From PR03 sp031362725 (GTDB taxonomy: Bacteria > Myxococcota_A > UBA9160 > PR03): 64,000 nt of DNA. Where the stretch lies: NCBI GenBank assembly GCA_031362725.1, contig JANLTC010000222.1:1-64000 (forward strand), in the 5' to 3' direction. A model generated the notes under the pieces. It had not been told where the DNA came from, searched no databases, and saw nothing but the letters and a program-made list of their open reading frames with translations. A program made the position numbers and the translations under genes. Positions 37,131 to 46,442 of the stretch are shown here, in pieces; position 1 is the first letter of the stretch, and the number at the start of each line of letters is the position of its first letter.

Positions 37131-38063
37131 ATGCCGGGCACCGACAACATCCTCCGGGTCGCCGTCGTGATCCCGTGCCTCGACGAGGAGAGCACGATCG
37201 GCAAGGTGATCGCCGACATGAAGGCCGCCCTGCCGAGCGCCGAGATCTTCGTCTTCGACAACGCATCGTCGGACCGGACGGCCGAGATCGCACGCGCCAG
37301 TGGTGCGACCGTCGTCCCGTCTCCGCGACGCGGCAAGGGCAACGTCATCCGGCACATGGCGAACGTCGTGCAGGCCGATGCCTATCTGTTGCTCGATGGC
37401 GACGACACCTATCCCGCCGCCGAATCCCCGCGCCTGTTGCGGCGCTTCATCGAAGATCGCACCGACATGCTGGTGGCGACACGTCTCGACTCGCACGACG
37501 AGCGCGCCTTCCGGGTCTTCCACAAGCTGGGCAACCGCGTCATCGCGCGCATCATCTCGCTGCTCTTCCGCGCGCCCGTCACCGACGTGCTCTCCGGCTA
37601 TCGAATCCTCTCGAGCCGCTTCGTGCGTCTCGTCCACCTCCGCGCCGAAGGCTTCGAAATCGAAACGGAGATGACGCTCCAGGCGCTCGCGAAGGGACTC
37701 TCGATGCTGGAAGTCCCGATCGAATACGGAAGCCGGCCGGCGGGTAGCCAGTCGAAGCTCGACACCATCAGCGACGGCCTGTTGATCTTCAAGTCCATCT
37801 TCCTGTTGTTCAAGGACTACAAGCCATTCGTCTTCTTCACCGCCGTGGCGGCGTTGCTGACGCTCGCTTCGCTGATCGCAGGCAGCGCGCCCGTGTTCGA
37901 CTTCTACCGCTACCAGTTCGTGTACCACGTGCCCCGCGCGATCCTCGCTGCGGGGCTCGCCGTGCTCGCCGCGGTCAGCTTCGGCGTCGGTCTGCTGCTC
38001 GACACGATCTCCCGGTATCAGCAGGAGACGATCGAACAGTGGAAGCGATCGATGCGCGACTAG
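37131..38063 (+). CDS. GT2 glycosyltransferase with C-terminal membrane pair
   Basis: This 310-residue protein has a GT-A domain (VAVVIPCLDEESTIGKVI at residues 10-27, FVFDNASSDRTAEIA, RRGKGNVIRHM, LLDGDDTYPA with the D-x-D-type motif). VLSGYRILSSRFV and FEIETEMTLQALAKG follow. The set is that of polyprenyl-phosphate mannosyl/glucosyltransferases. Two C-terminal helices (about 236-256 and 268-290) should anchor it. It would make a lipid-linked sugar donor for the neighbouring GT39-like enzymes (inference). ATG 37131 is chosen; GTG 37128 directly precedes it. The end overlaps the methyltransferase start by 25 bases. Confidence 0.83.
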   Translation: MPGTDNILRVAVVIPCLDEESTIGKVIADMKAALPSAEIFVFDNASSDRTAEIARASGATVVPSPRRGKGNVIRHMANVVQADAYLLLDGDDTYPAAESPRLLRRFIEDRTDMLVATRLDSHDERAFRVFHKLGNRVIARIISLLFRAPVTDVLSGYRILSSRFVRLVHLRAEGFEIETEMTLQALAKGLSMLEVPIEYGSRPAGSQSKLDTISDGLLIFKSIFLLFKDYKPFVFFTAVAALLTLASLIAGSAPVFDFYRYQFVYHVPRAILAAGLAVLAAVSFGVGLLLDTISRYQQETIEQWKRSMRD

Positions 38064-38755
38064 TCGCCTTGGAGCGCCACTTCGAAGCGACACCGCTCTT
38101 CGACGTGATCGAGCACGCCGAGCGCTACAACCGCTACCTGCTCGAACAGGTTCTCGCGTTCGCGGGACCGGCGCGGACCGTCCTCGATTTCGGTGCCGGC
38201 ACCGGTCGTCTCGCCACCGCGCTCCGCGCGCGCGGTCTCGATGTGACCTGTGTCGAGCCGGACCCGGAACTCCGGGCGCGCCTCGCGGAGGCCGCGCTCC
38301 CGACCGTCTCGGAGCTGCGGGATCTCGGCGAGCGGCGCTTCGATTATGCCGTCTCGCTGAACGTGCTCGAGCACTGCGCGGACGACGTTCGCGTCGCGCA
38401 GGATCTGCACGCCCACCTTGCGCCCGGCGGTCGCTGCCTGATCTACGTGCCCGCATTTCCGTTGCTCTGGACCTCCAACGACACGGCCGTGGGACACCAA
38501 CGTCGCTATCGACGGAGCGAACTCTTGCAGCGATTCCGCAACGCCGGCTTCGTCGTCGACGACGTGCGCTACGTCGATTCGCTGGGATTCCTGGCCACGC
38601 TCGCCTTCCGGCTGGTCGGCCGCGCAGACGGTCAGATCACCGCAGCCTCCGTCCGGCTCTACGATCGGGTGCTCTTCCCGGTGAGCTTGGTGCTCGACCG
38701 CGCATTCCATCGGCTCGCCGGAAAGAACCTGCTGTTGCGCGCGCGGCGCCGCTAG
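38039..38755 (+). CDS. SAM-dependent class I methyltransferase 1
   Basis: The 238-residue protein has the SAM-binding loop VLDFGAGTGRLATAL (residues 48-62), VTCVEPDPELRARL as motif II, and SLNVLEHCADDV as the post-motif seen in Methyltransf_11/23 enzymes. VYVPAFPLLWTSNDTAVGHQRRYRR-like sequence is common in methyltransferases lying beside GT2 glycosyltransferases, so sugar or lipid-glycan methylation is plausible. The GTG at 38039 overlaps the GT2 gene by 25 bases, with GGAG about eleven bases upstream. Its stop overlaps the stop of the opposing gene by three bases (within CTAG). Confidence 0.8.
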   Translation: MEAIDARLVALERHFEATPLFDVIEHAERYNRYLLEQVLAFAGPARTVLDFGAGTGRLATALRARGLDVTCVEPDPELRARLAEAALPTVSELRDLGERRFDYAVSLNVLEHCADDVRVAQDLHAHLAPGGRCLIYVPAFPLLWTSNDTAVGHQRRYRRSELLQRFRNAGFVVDDVRYVDSLGFLATLAFRLVGRADGQITAASVRLYDRVLFPVSLVLDRAFHRLAGKNLLLRARRR

Positions 38756-39621
38756 CCGGGCCTTTTCTCGAGCAGCAGATTCACGAAGAGTCCGTTGCCC
38801 AGCGCATTCTCGACGGCGAGTAGCGCCGCGGTGGCCGCCGCGACTACGCGGCTCCCGTCCATGCGCGCCATCGCGAGGCGATCGAACCAGAGCGCCCGGA
38901 TCCGCAAGTCCGCCGCATCCGCCAGGTTGGCGAGTCCCCGGCGGCTGAAGAACACCAGGTGATGCGGCTCATGGGTGCGACGCACGGGACCGCGGATCCG
39001 GCCCGCCGACGCGGTATGGATGACGCGACCGAGCGTCGGCACCACGCTCTGCTCATGGATCGTCTGCACGAAGACCACGCCATTCGGCGTGAGCCGCGCT
39101 GCGAGCGCCTGCATCACGCCGCGCGGATCGACGAGGTGCTCGAACACATCCCAAAGCGTGATCAGGTCGAACGCGCCGCCGAGTTCCGCGAGCGCTACGC
39201 AGACTTGGCCGGTCCGGATCTGCGCACTGCGATCAGCTGCGCGCGCAGCCGCGGCGCGCGCCGGATCGAGTTCGATGCCACAGCGCTCGAGCTGGGGGCA
39301 CCGTTCGCCGAGAAAGCGCAGGAAGTCGCCGCGACCGCAGCCCACGTCGAGAATCCGTGCGGTCACCGCGTGATCGGTGCCGGTCCGTCGCAACAACTCC
39401 CCCCAGCGCAGACGATCGACGTCGGCATTCGCGAAGTACGCGTCGGGCTCGAAGGAGGTCTGCGCGCCGCGGGCGCTTGCGTCGCTCGACCACGACGCGC
39501 AACGCGGGCAGCGGAAGAGGCGGTAGTCGCCCAGGTCGATGCGGGGTTCGGCCTGCGCGCGACAGACGGGACACGTGTCACCGCCCTGCGTCGTCAGTGC
39601 CGGCTGCGGGTCGGCATGCAC
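38752..39621 (-). CDS. SAM-dependent methyltransferase 2 with N-terminal zinc ribbon
   Basis: The 289-residue protein begins with four cysteines, C17-x2-C20 and C38-x2-C41, forming a zinc ribbon. A Methyltransf_23-type domain follows: RILDVGCGRGDFLRFLG (about 88-104), GIELDP, and LWDVFEHLVDPRGVM. This architecture recurs among methyltransferases of surface-polysaccharide and O-antigen clusters. GTG 39621 is inferred, with GGGAG upstream. It converges tail-to-tail with methyltransferase 1 and lies 42 bases upstream of the convergently oriented end of the GMC operon. Confidence 0.8.
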   Translation of the reverse strand: MHADPQPALTTQGGDTCPVCRAQAEPRIDLGDYRLFRCPRCASWSSDASARGAQTSFEPDAYFANADVDRLRWGELLRRTGTDHAVTARILDVGCGRGDFLRFLGERCPQLERCGIELDPARAAAARAADRSAQIRTGQVCVALAELGGAFDLITLWDVFEHLVDPRGVMQALAARLTPNGVVFVQTIHEQSVVPTLGRVIHTASAGRIRGPVRRTHEPHHLVFFSRRGLANLADAADLRIRALWFDRLAMARMDGSRVVAAATAALLAVENALGNGLFVNLLLEKRPG

Positions 39622-39663
39622 CTCGATCGTCTCCCTTCCACCTACGGGCCCCGCGCGAGGCGC

Positions 39664-41151
39664 TCAACCGCGCGCCGCGACGATTCCCGCCGCGATGCGC
39701 AGCGCGTTCGCCATCACGGTGATCTGCGGATTCGCGCCGGTATTGCTCGGCAGTGCTGCAGCATCGGTGACGTAGAGACCCTCGACATCGAACGCGCGCC
39801 CGGCCTCGTTGCAGAAGCCCTGGGCGCGCGAATCGCCCATCGCAGCCCCGCCGAACAAGTGCACCGCATAGAGCAGCGACAGGGAACGCGGCTCGAAGAC
39901 CGCCGCGTCGAGCGCTGCGACGTCCGTCTCGGAGCGGACCGGCGCGAACCCGTTCACCGGCAGGTACACCTCGATCGCCCCCGCAGCGAGATAGAGACGC
40001 GCGAGCTGCTTCACCGCGTCGCGGATCCGTGCGAGGTCCTCGGCGACGGGCTGGTACGACAGCGTCGGCGGACCGTCGCCAGCGAGCGCGACGCTGCCGC
40101 GCGTGCGGTCGCGCAGCACGACGACCGCTCGCGCGAGGTGCGGCAGCGCCTCCATCACGCGCTCGTGCTGCGCGCCGAAACCTGGTAGCGACGACGCCGT
40201 CACGCTCGCCGACACCGTCACGTTCTCGAGCATGTAGCCCGGACCGCGGCGCCCATTCACGTCGCTCCACTCGGTGACCGCGTAGGCCATCGTGGGTCCG
40301 TAGAAACCAAGCACCGGCTCGCGGAAGCGCGCCGTCACGTAGACGCTCGAATGGAACTGGATGCCGCGGCCGAGCGCGGTGTCCGAAGCGAGTCCGCTGC
40401 GCAAGAGCAGCGCGGGCGTACCGAGCACACCCGCTGCGACACACACGATGTCGGCCTCGACGCGCAGCGTCCCGATCGGAGCGCGCGTCTTCGCATCGAA
40501 ACGCATCGCGGTGACGGCACGCACGCGCCCAGCCTCGACTTCGATGCGATCGGCGCGCGCCAGCGGCACGACGCGCGCGCCGCGCGCCTCCGCGTCCGGG
40601 ATCCACGTCACCAGCGCCGACTGCTTCGCACCGCTCGGGCAGCCGAGGTTGCAGAGTCCGAGATTTGCGCAGCCGCGCACGTTGCGGTGCATCGCTTCGG
40701 CCGACCAGCCGAGACGGGCTGCACCCACTTCGAGTCGGTGCGCGTTGCGATTCAGATGCTCGCGATCGGTGGGCGATGCGTTGACCGTCTGCCAGGCGCG
40801 ATCGACGTAGGGTGCGAACGCCGCGTCACTGAGCCCGGCGAGTCCGGAGTCGCGGCGCCAGCTCTCGAGAATCTCGGGCGGCGGGCGCCAACAGAGCGCG
40901 TCATTCACCACCGTCGAGCCACCGACGCAGGCGCCCGCGTAGACTTCCATGCCACTGTCGCGGGCGGTATTGGCGGTCATCAGCCGGGCGATCATCTCGC
41001 CCTCTTCGCCCGAGAAGTCACGCGTCTCGAGGCGCGGCCCCGCCTCGAGCACCACGACGTCGAGCCCCGCCTCCGCGAGCGCCAACGCCACCGGCGCCCC
41101 GCCCGCACCCGACCCGATCACCACCGCATCGCAGCGCAGTGACTCGCTCAT
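39664..41151 (-). CDS. GMC-family FAD-dependent oxidoreductase
   Basis: This 495-residue flavoprotein has the dinucleotide motif G13-S-G-A-G-G18, the GMC signature region GGSTVVNDALCWRPP, and the C-terminal GANPQITVMANALRIA with HLFGGAAMGD upstream, giving the usual His/Asn active-site pair. Four cysteines in RGCANLGLCNLGCPSGAK suggest a small Fe-S or zinc site, as in the bacterial long-chain-alcohol/cholesterol oxidase-like branch. Substrates of that branch are hydrophobic alcohols. There is no signal peptide of its own. The ATG at 41151 overlaps the upstream radical SAM stop (ATGA), so the two genes are a coupled unit. Confidence 0.86.
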   Translation of the reverse strand: MSESLRCDAVVIGSGAGGAPVALALAEAGLDVVVLEAGPRLETRDFSGEEGEMIARLMTANTARDSGMEVYAGACVGGSTVVNDALCWRPPPEILESWRRDSGLAGLSDAAFAPYVDRAWQTVNASPTDREHLNRNAHRLEVGAARLGWSAEAMHRNVRGCANLGLCNLGCPSGAKQSALVTWIPDAEARGARVVPLARADRIEVEAGRVRAVTAMRFDAKTRAPIGTLRVEADIVCVAAGVLGTPALLLRSGLASDTALGRGIQFHSSVYVTARFREPVLGFYGPTMAYAVTEWSDVNGRRGPGYMLENVTVSASVTASSLPGFGAQHERVMEALPHLARAVVVLRDRTRGSVALAGDGPPTLSYQPVAEDLARIRDAVKQLARLYLAAGAIEVYLPVNGFAPVRSETDVAALDAAVFEPRSLSLLYAVHLFGGAAMGDSRAQGFCNEAGRAFDVEGLYVTDAAALPSNTGANPQITVMANALRIAAGIVAARG

Positions 41152-42716
41152 TCGCTCCAGCGGTAGCGCACGCCTTCCGCCGTCTGGTCGGAGACCAGTG
41201 CCCCTAACGCGAGGACGCGCGCGACTTCTTCCGCGACGAGCGCCGGCTCGGCGGCCGTCGCTTCGATCACGTGACGGGTGAGCTCCGCCTGCGCGTCGCC
41301 GTGCAGTGCCGGCAGCGACTCGATCACTTCGTCGAGCAGCAGCTTCCACAGCAGCGACTGTCGCTTGCGGCGGCGGTACGTCTTCAACTCGTAGCCCGAC
41401 AGCTTTCCCGTCTTGACCAGGTAGTCCTGGTACTCGACGTAGCGCTCGATGGTGTCCTCGTACGCGTCGGACACCGCCTGAATCGCTTCCGGACTCGCTC
41501 CCGGCGTGCGCGACACGACGTGGTTCGCGTCGTATTTCGTCCAGTCGCTGTTCAGGATCTCGAGGCCGTACTCGGCGGCCTTCTCGCGCACTTCGGTGCC
41601 CGGGAACGGCGACAGGATGTGGAAGCCGTAGAGCGAACCGAACTCGTTCTTCAGCTCCTCGGCGAACTCGACGGTCTTGCGCAGCGTCTCCTCGGTCTCG
41701 CCGGGCAGTCCGACGATGAACGACGCCAGCGCGCTGATGCCGACGTCCTTCGTCATCCGCATCGCTTCCTTCACCTTCGCGAGGCTCGAGTTCTTCTTGA
41801 TCAGGTCGAGAACCTCCTGATCGCCGCTCTCGACACCGAAACAGATCGCCTGGCAGCCGGCTTTGGCCATCGTGCCGACGATTTCGGGCGTGATCGTGTC
41901 CACGCGCGAGAACGCGTTCCAGCGGATCCCCGTGTTGCGGTCGATCATCTCCCCGCAGACTGCGAGGAAGTGTTTGCGATAGAGCGTGAACAGATCGTCC
42001 TCGATGGTGATCTCGGTGAAGCCCAGCCGTGCGAGGTCCTCGATCTCGTCGACGCATTTCACCGGATCGCGGTAGCGCACCTTGCGGCCGGTCCAGGCCG
42101 GTGCCGAACAGAAGATGCACTCGTACGGGCAACCGCGACTGGTGACGACACTCGCGTGGCTGTCGAACGCCAGGTAGCGCGCCAGCGGCACCAGATCGCG
42201 CGCGGGATTCGGCAGCGTGTCGAGATCGTCTTCGAGCGGGCGCGGTGCGTTCTTCCAGGCGCGACCGGTACTGCGGTCGATGCCGGCGAGACCGCGCACG
42301 TCGCGCACGTCCATGCGGCCTTCGATCGAGCGCACCAACTCGCGCAGCGTGTGCTCGCCCTCGCCGATCGCGATGTAGTCGAGCGCCGGCAGGCGCTGGA
42401 ACGAACCCTCGATCTCGAACGAGACGTGCGGCCCGCCCATCACGATCGCCACCTGCTCATCACACTTGCGCACCACCTCGGCGATGCTCTCGGCGATGTG
42501 GTGATTCAGCGTGACCGAGGTGATGCCTACCAGCTGCGGCCGGAAGCGCTGCATGCGACGCTCGATCTTGTCGGGCGTGGTGCGCGCCAGCAGCAGGTCG
42601 AGGATCTCGACCTCGTGGCCTTCGGAGCGCAGCGCCGACGCCAGGTACGGCAGCGTCACGAGCAGCCGCGGAAACTCTTCGAACGGGTACGACGGATTGA
42701 TCAGCAGAACGCGCAC
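41148..42716 (-). CDS. B12-binding-domain radical SAM protein 3
   Basis: The 522-residue protein begins with a B12-binding domain (VRVLLINPSYP, LVTLPYLASALRSEGHEV, IVMGGPHVSF, YIAIGEGEHTL) and continues with a radical SAM domain with C196-PYE-C200-IF-C203. SFIVGLPGETEETLRKT is typical of the group. The last 120 residues are helical and acidic, with no name. The start is GTG 42716, chosen because AGGAGG lies seven bases upstream and the sequence starts with the first strand of the Rossmann fold. Its stop is coupled to the GMC oxidoreductase start, suggesting sequential modification of one (probably lipid-like) substrate. Confidence 0.87.
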   Translation of the reverse strand: MRVLLINPSYPFEEFPRLLVTLPYLASALRSEGHEVEILDLLLARTTPDKIERRMQRFRPQLVGITSVTLNHHIAESIAEVVRKCDEQVAIVMGGPHVSFEIEGSFQRLPALDYIAIGEGEHTLRELVRSIEGRMDVRDVRGLAGIDRSTGRAWKNAPRPLEDDLDTLPNPARDLVPLARYLAFDSHASVVTSRGCPYECIFCSAPAWTGRKVRYRDPVKCVDEIEDLARLGFTEITIEDDLFTLYRKHFLAVCGEMIDRNTGIRWNAFSRVDTITPEIVGTMAKAGCQAICFGVESGDQEVLDLIKKNSSLAKVKEAMRMTKDVGISALASFIVGLPGETEETLRKTVEFAEELKNEFGSLYGFHILSPFPGTEVREKAAEYGLEILNSDWTKYDANHVVSRTPGASPEAIQAVSDAYEDTIERYVEYQDYLVKTGKLSGYELKTYRRRKRQSLLWKLLLDEVIESLPALHGDAQAELTRHVIEATAAEPALVAEEVARVLALGALVSDQTAEGVRYRWSE

Positions 42717-42801
42717 GGAGCCCCTCCTGTGAGCAGGCCGCCATGCGCCTCGCCCGTTGATTCGAAAGCCGCGGCATTCTAGGCGCGATGTCGCCCTGCC
42801 G

Positions 42802-44175
42802 TCACTGCGCGCGCGCGTCGGCCTCGATCGCCGCGGCGAGCGCCGCGCGCTCGACTGCGTTCGGCGCGCTGACCCCGGCGATCCACGCACGCCGTTCGCC
42901 AGCGGCTTCGCTGTGCGTATCGCCCGCCGGCGCCGCACCCGTGATCACCACGAAAACGCTGCCCACCTCTGCAAACACCACCGTTTCTCCGCGAGCCGGC
43001 GCCGACGCGCGGGCCTCGTCGATTGCGCGCTTCACGGCCGGTGTGGCGGTTGCGGCTCCCGGAACCCAGTAGTCGCGCTCGTGGACACGCTCCGCATAGA
43101 CGCCGGTCGGTGCGTGCGTGGTGGCAAACACCGGCATTTCGCCCGCCGGAGTGAAGACGAGTGCGGGCTGGGCACGCAGACGCGCGCTCGCCCTCGCAAC
43201 CTCGGGCGCCGGTGCGGCCGCAGCCGGCGGCGCGACGGAGGGCAGCGCGCCGGCCTCGCTCGCGACGGTCGGCGCGGGCGCAATCGCAGCGATGCCAGGC
43301 GGCGGCGTCGGCGGCAACTCCTCCGGCTCGGTCCGATGCACCTGTGCGGCGCGCAGATCGGCGGCCCGGCTGGCGGTGCTTTGCGAGCGCCCGCGCCGAT
43401 CCCGGAACACCTGCTCGGTCATGTCGCCGGCCTCGATCTCCGCAGGTTCCGGGAGCGGCAGCCCCGAGAACGAATCGGCGCTGTAGGGCTCGAAGCTGGC
43501 CAGGTAGGGCCGCGCATTCGTGGCCGTGACGCTGGCCGGAAATGCCAGCGCTCGCGGGATCACTTCGTCGGCCGTGAGCGGGCGCGCCGCAGCGCGACTG
43601 CCGCCTGGCAGCTCGCGCACCTGCACTTCATTGCGTTTCACGAGCGTTTCGAGCGCGCGCCGAAACGACTCGGGATCGGTCCAGGTTCCGCTGATCAGGT
43701 GGCTTCGCGCTTGCGACACATCCTTGGCTTCGACTTCGATCTCCGCGAGCAGCTGATCGCCGAGCGTGACGGTCGCGACGAAGCCGTCGCCGCAAAGCCG
43801 GCGGAACGCTGCGGCGTCCGCGCTCTCGAGGCGGCGCGCCGCATCGGTGACGCGCGCAGTGCGCAGCACATCGACGAAGATCGGCGCCGATACGCGCACA
43901 CCGACGACGAGCCGACCGCCCGCGCGCGAGAGCGTCGTGATCGAGTACTGCGGGGCGGCGCCGTCGCGGCGCTCGGTTTCCTCGCGAGCGACGCAAGCGC
44001 CCGGCTCGCCGCGCGCGAGACCCTGCCGCGAGTCGTAGCCATCGCCGAGTTCGAGCGGCGTGCCGCCGATCGGAAACGCGAAGGGTCCCGCCGCTCGCTG
44101 GGCAAACGCCGGCGCCGCCGCAATCACGGCCAGCCCGACGAATGCAATCACGCGACGTGCGATCCGCTGCAGCAC
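42802..44175 (-). CDS. Large secreted protein of unknown function
   Basis: The 457-residue protein has a Sec signal peptide (residues 1-24, cleavage AFAQ). The N-terminal 220 residues hold two or more cysteines (GEPGACVA, RRLCGDGFV). A segment, CGDGFVATVTLGDQLLAEI, faintly recalls the MACPF/perforin-type signature region, but the canonical Y-G-T-H is absent, so I do not assign that family. A Pro/Ala-rich linker (about 290-330) leads to a smaller C-terminal domain. The start is GTG 44175, in frame with the signal peptide and preceded by AGAGGG. It is divergent from the membrane MutS gene, 93 bases apart. Confidence 0.62.
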   Translation of the reverse strand: MLQRIARRVIAFVGLAVIAAAPAFAQRAAGPFAFPIGGTPLELGDGYDSRQGLARGEPGACVAREETERRDGAAPQYSITTLSRAGGRLVVGVRVSAPIFVDVLRTARVTDAARRLESADAAAFRRLCGDGFVATVTLGDQLLAEIEVEAKDVSQARSHLISGTWTDPESFRRALETLVKRNEVQVRELPGGSRAAARPLTADEVIPRALAFPASVTATNARPYLASFEPYSADSFSGLPLPEPAEIEAGDMTEQVFRDRRGRSQSTASRAADLRAAQVHRTEPEELPPTPPPGIAAIAPAPTVASEAGALPSVAPPAAAAPAPEVARASARLRAQPALVFTPAGEMPVFATTHAPTGVYAERVHERDYWVPGAATATPAVKRAIDEARASAPARGETVVFAEVGSVFVVITGAAPAGDTHSEAAGERRAWIAGVSAPNAVERAALAAAIEADARAQ

Positions 44176-44268
44176 GATCCCTCTTGGCGCGGGACCGTAC
44201 CCCTTCCAGGCCCGCGCTCCACCCGCAACCGATGCGCGCGCGCGGCGAGTTCGGGAGACTCCGCCGCC

Positions 44269-46080
44269 ATGCCCCAGGCTGCCGCTCTCGATGCCGACGC
44301 GCAGGTGCGCACCGAATACGAGCAACGGCTGGCTGCACGTCGTACCGATGCGAACGCCGCACGCCGGCGCGCGACGCGCATTTCGCAAGCGCGACTCGCG
44401 GTGTTCGCACTCGGCGTCGTGGTTGCCGGCATCGCGCTCGGCGCGAAGCGAATCGATCCGCGCTGGCTGCTGGCGCCCGCGCTCGCCTTCGTGGCACTCG
44501 TCGCGCTGCACGATCGCGTGCTGCGCCTCCGCGACGCGCGCGAGCATGGCGTCCGTTACTACGAGGACGGCATCGCGCGACTCGACGCCGCGTTTGCGGG
44601 GCGCGGTCCGAGCGGCGAGCGCTTCCGCGATCCCGCGCATCCGTACGCCGACGACCTCGACCTGTTTGGCGAAGCGGGCCTCTTCGATCTGCTGTGCCGT
44701 GCGCGCACCGCGGCCGGCGAGGCCACGCTCGCGGCCTGGCTGCTCGCCCCGGCGCCGCCCGACGAAGTGCGGGGCCGCCAGCACGCCGTCGCCGAACTCG
44801 CCCCCGCGCTCGAGCTGCGCGAGTCGCTGGCGCTGGTCGGCGATTCGGTCGCGACGGGCCTGCATGCCGCGGCGTTGATGCGCTGGGGCGAATCGGCTCC
44901 CGCCGCGCCCGCTTTGGCGCTGCGCGTCGCACTCGGCGCGCTCTCCCTGCTCTCGGCCGGCCTCGTCGCCGCAACGTTCGCTGGCGCTCCCATGCTGATC
45001 CCCTGGCTCGCCGTGCTGGCGATCGGCGCCGGCGTCGCGGCGACACAGCGGCGCCGCACGCAGCGCGCGATTGCCGATACCGAAGCACCCGCGCGCGATC
45101 TCGCACTGCTCGCGCGCTTGCTCGCGGTGCTCGAGTCGCAGCGTTTCGCATCGCCGCGCCTCGTCGCGCTGCGCAGCGCCATCGCGACCGCGGGCGTTCC
45201 CGCATCGCGCGAGATCGCGCGGCTCGGACGACTCGTCGAGCTGCTCGATGCGCGGCGCAACCAGCTCTTCGCACCGATCGGCGCGGCGCTGTGCTTCACC
45301 ACGCAAGTCGCGCTCGCGATCGAGGCGTGGCGCGCGCGCTGTGGACCCGCGCTGCGCGCGTGGATCGATGCGACCGCCTCGTTCGAGGCGCTCGCGTCGC
45401 TCGCGACGCACGCCCACGAGCATCCGCACGATGTGTTCCCGGAGTTTTGCGACGGACCGCCGCGTTTCGAAGCGAAGGCGCTCGGACATCCGCTGCTGCC
45501 CGAATCGCGCTGCGTGCGCAACGATGTTCGGCTCGACGACGCGCCGCGCCTATTGCTGGTGAGCGGCTCGAACATGTCGGGCAAGAGCACGTTGCTGCGC
45601 AGTGTCGGCGTCGCGACGGTGCTCGCGCAGGCGGGCGCGCCGGTGCGGGCGCGATCGCTGCGGCTCTCGCCACTGGCGGTCGGGGCGTCGCTGCGGGTCT
45701 TCGACTCGCTGAAGGACGGCCATTCGCACTTCTACGCGGAGATCCGCCGCCTGCGCCAGGTGGTGGAGCTGATCTCCGGCAAGATTCCCGTGTTGTTCCT
45801 GCTCGACGAGATCCTGCACGGCACCAACTCGCATGATCGCCGCATCGGCGCGGAAGCGGTCGTGCGCAACCTGGTGGCGCGCGGCGCGATCGGACTCGTC
45901 ACCACGCACGATCTCGCGCTCGCGAAGATCGCCGACGACCTCGGTCCGCGCGCGGCCAACGTGCATTTCGAGGATCAGGTGCAGGACGGCGGGATGCACT
46001 TCGACTATCGGATGCGCCCCGGCGTCGTCACGCGCAGCAATGCGCTGGCGCTGATGCGGGCGGTCGGACTCGACGTGTGA
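44269..46080 (+). CDS. MutS-family ATPase with N-terminal membrane helices
   Basis: The 603-residue protein ends with a complete MutS ATPase core: Walker A G433-SNMSGKST441, FDSLKDGHSHFYAEI, Walker B LFLLD513E514 and the VTTHDLA switch. The N-terminal half lacks the mismatch-recognition and connector domains. Instead it has two hydrophobic pairs (about residues 42-80 and 224-262) that look like four membrane helices, followed by a MutS core helical region. It is therefore a membrane-associated MutS homologue rather than the mismatch repair enzyme. The ATG at 44269 is preceded by GGGAG. It stands alone between a divergent secreted-protein gene and a small unknown. Confidence 0.85.
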   Translation: MPQAAALDADAQVRTEYEQRLAARRTDANAARRRATRISQARLAVFALGVVVAGIALGAKRIDPRWLLAPALAFVALVALHDRVLRLRDAREHGVRYYEDGIARLDAAFAGRGPSGERFRDPAHPYADDLDLFGEAGLFDLLCRARTAAGEATLAAWLLAPAPPDEVRGRQHAVAELAPALELRESLALVGDSVATGLHAAALMRWGESAPAAPALALRVALGALSLLSAGLVAATFAGAPMLIPWLAVLAIGAGVAATQRRRTQRAIADTEAPARDLALLARLLAVLESQRFASPRLVALRSAIATAGVPASREIARLGRLVELLDARRNQLFAPIGAALCFTTQVALAIEAWRARCGPALRAWIDATASFEALASLATHAHEHPHDVFPEFCDGPPRFEAKALGHPLLPESRCVRNDVRLDDAPRLLLVSGSNMSGKSTLLRSVGVATVLAQAGAPVRARSLRLSPLAVGASLRVFDSLKDGHSHFYAEIRRLRQVVELISGKIPVLFLLDEILHGTNSHDRRIGAEAVVRNLVARGAIGLVTTHDLALAKIADDLGPRAANVHFEDQVQDGGMHFDYRMRPGVVTRSNALALMRAVGLDV

Positions 46081-46160
46081 GGCATCCCGCGTTCTGGGGA
46101 TGACAGCGCTGCCACGCACCGGATGGCGCCGCCACATCGTAGAGTGGGAGGCATGCGCCG

Positions 46161-46442
46161 TTGTTCCGCCGCCGCTTCGATCATCTCTTCGAGGAAATCT
46201 CGGTGCGAATTGGTCGCCTGGCGCCGCGCTATGCGCTCTGGCTGCGTCTTCGCGAATTGGGCATGGACGCCGACCGGCTGTCGCAGGGCGACGTCGTCGC
46301 GTTCTGTCGCGATCACCTCGATGGATTCTTGCGCGAACACGAGTGCGCCCTCGCGCCCCGGAAGGCGCGCGATCTGCTCCGCAGCGTCGCGCGCCACGAT
46401 CCCGCGTTGCGCACGCCCGCCGAGTGGCTTGCCGGAAGGTGA
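46161..46442 (+). CDS. Small hypothetical protein
   Basis: This 93-residue product is predicted helical, with an alternating basic/acidic pattern and two histidine/cysteine-bearing turns (FCRDHL, REHECAL). It looks more protein-like than the competing frames, having aliphatic residues at regular helix spacing and few arginine runs. The TTG at 46161 follows GGGAGG at ten bases. No family was recognised. It lies 80 bases after the membrane MutS gene and 63 bases before the histidine kinase gene, so it could be co-transcribed with either. Confidence 0.45.
   Translation: MFRRRFDHLFEEISVRIGRLAPRYALWLRLRELGMDADRLSQGDVVAFCRDHLDGFLREHECALAPRKARDLLRSVARHDPALRTPAEWLAGR

Noticed and set aside
42802..44175. 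MACPF/perforin assignment of the secreted protein
   Set aside because: Only one short segment is suggestive and the canonical signature residues are missing.
42757..44268. N-terminal extension of the membrane MutS protein by about 500 codons
   Set aside because: The extra region is antisense to a signal-peptide-bearing gene; ATG 44269 with GGGAG gives a normal protein.
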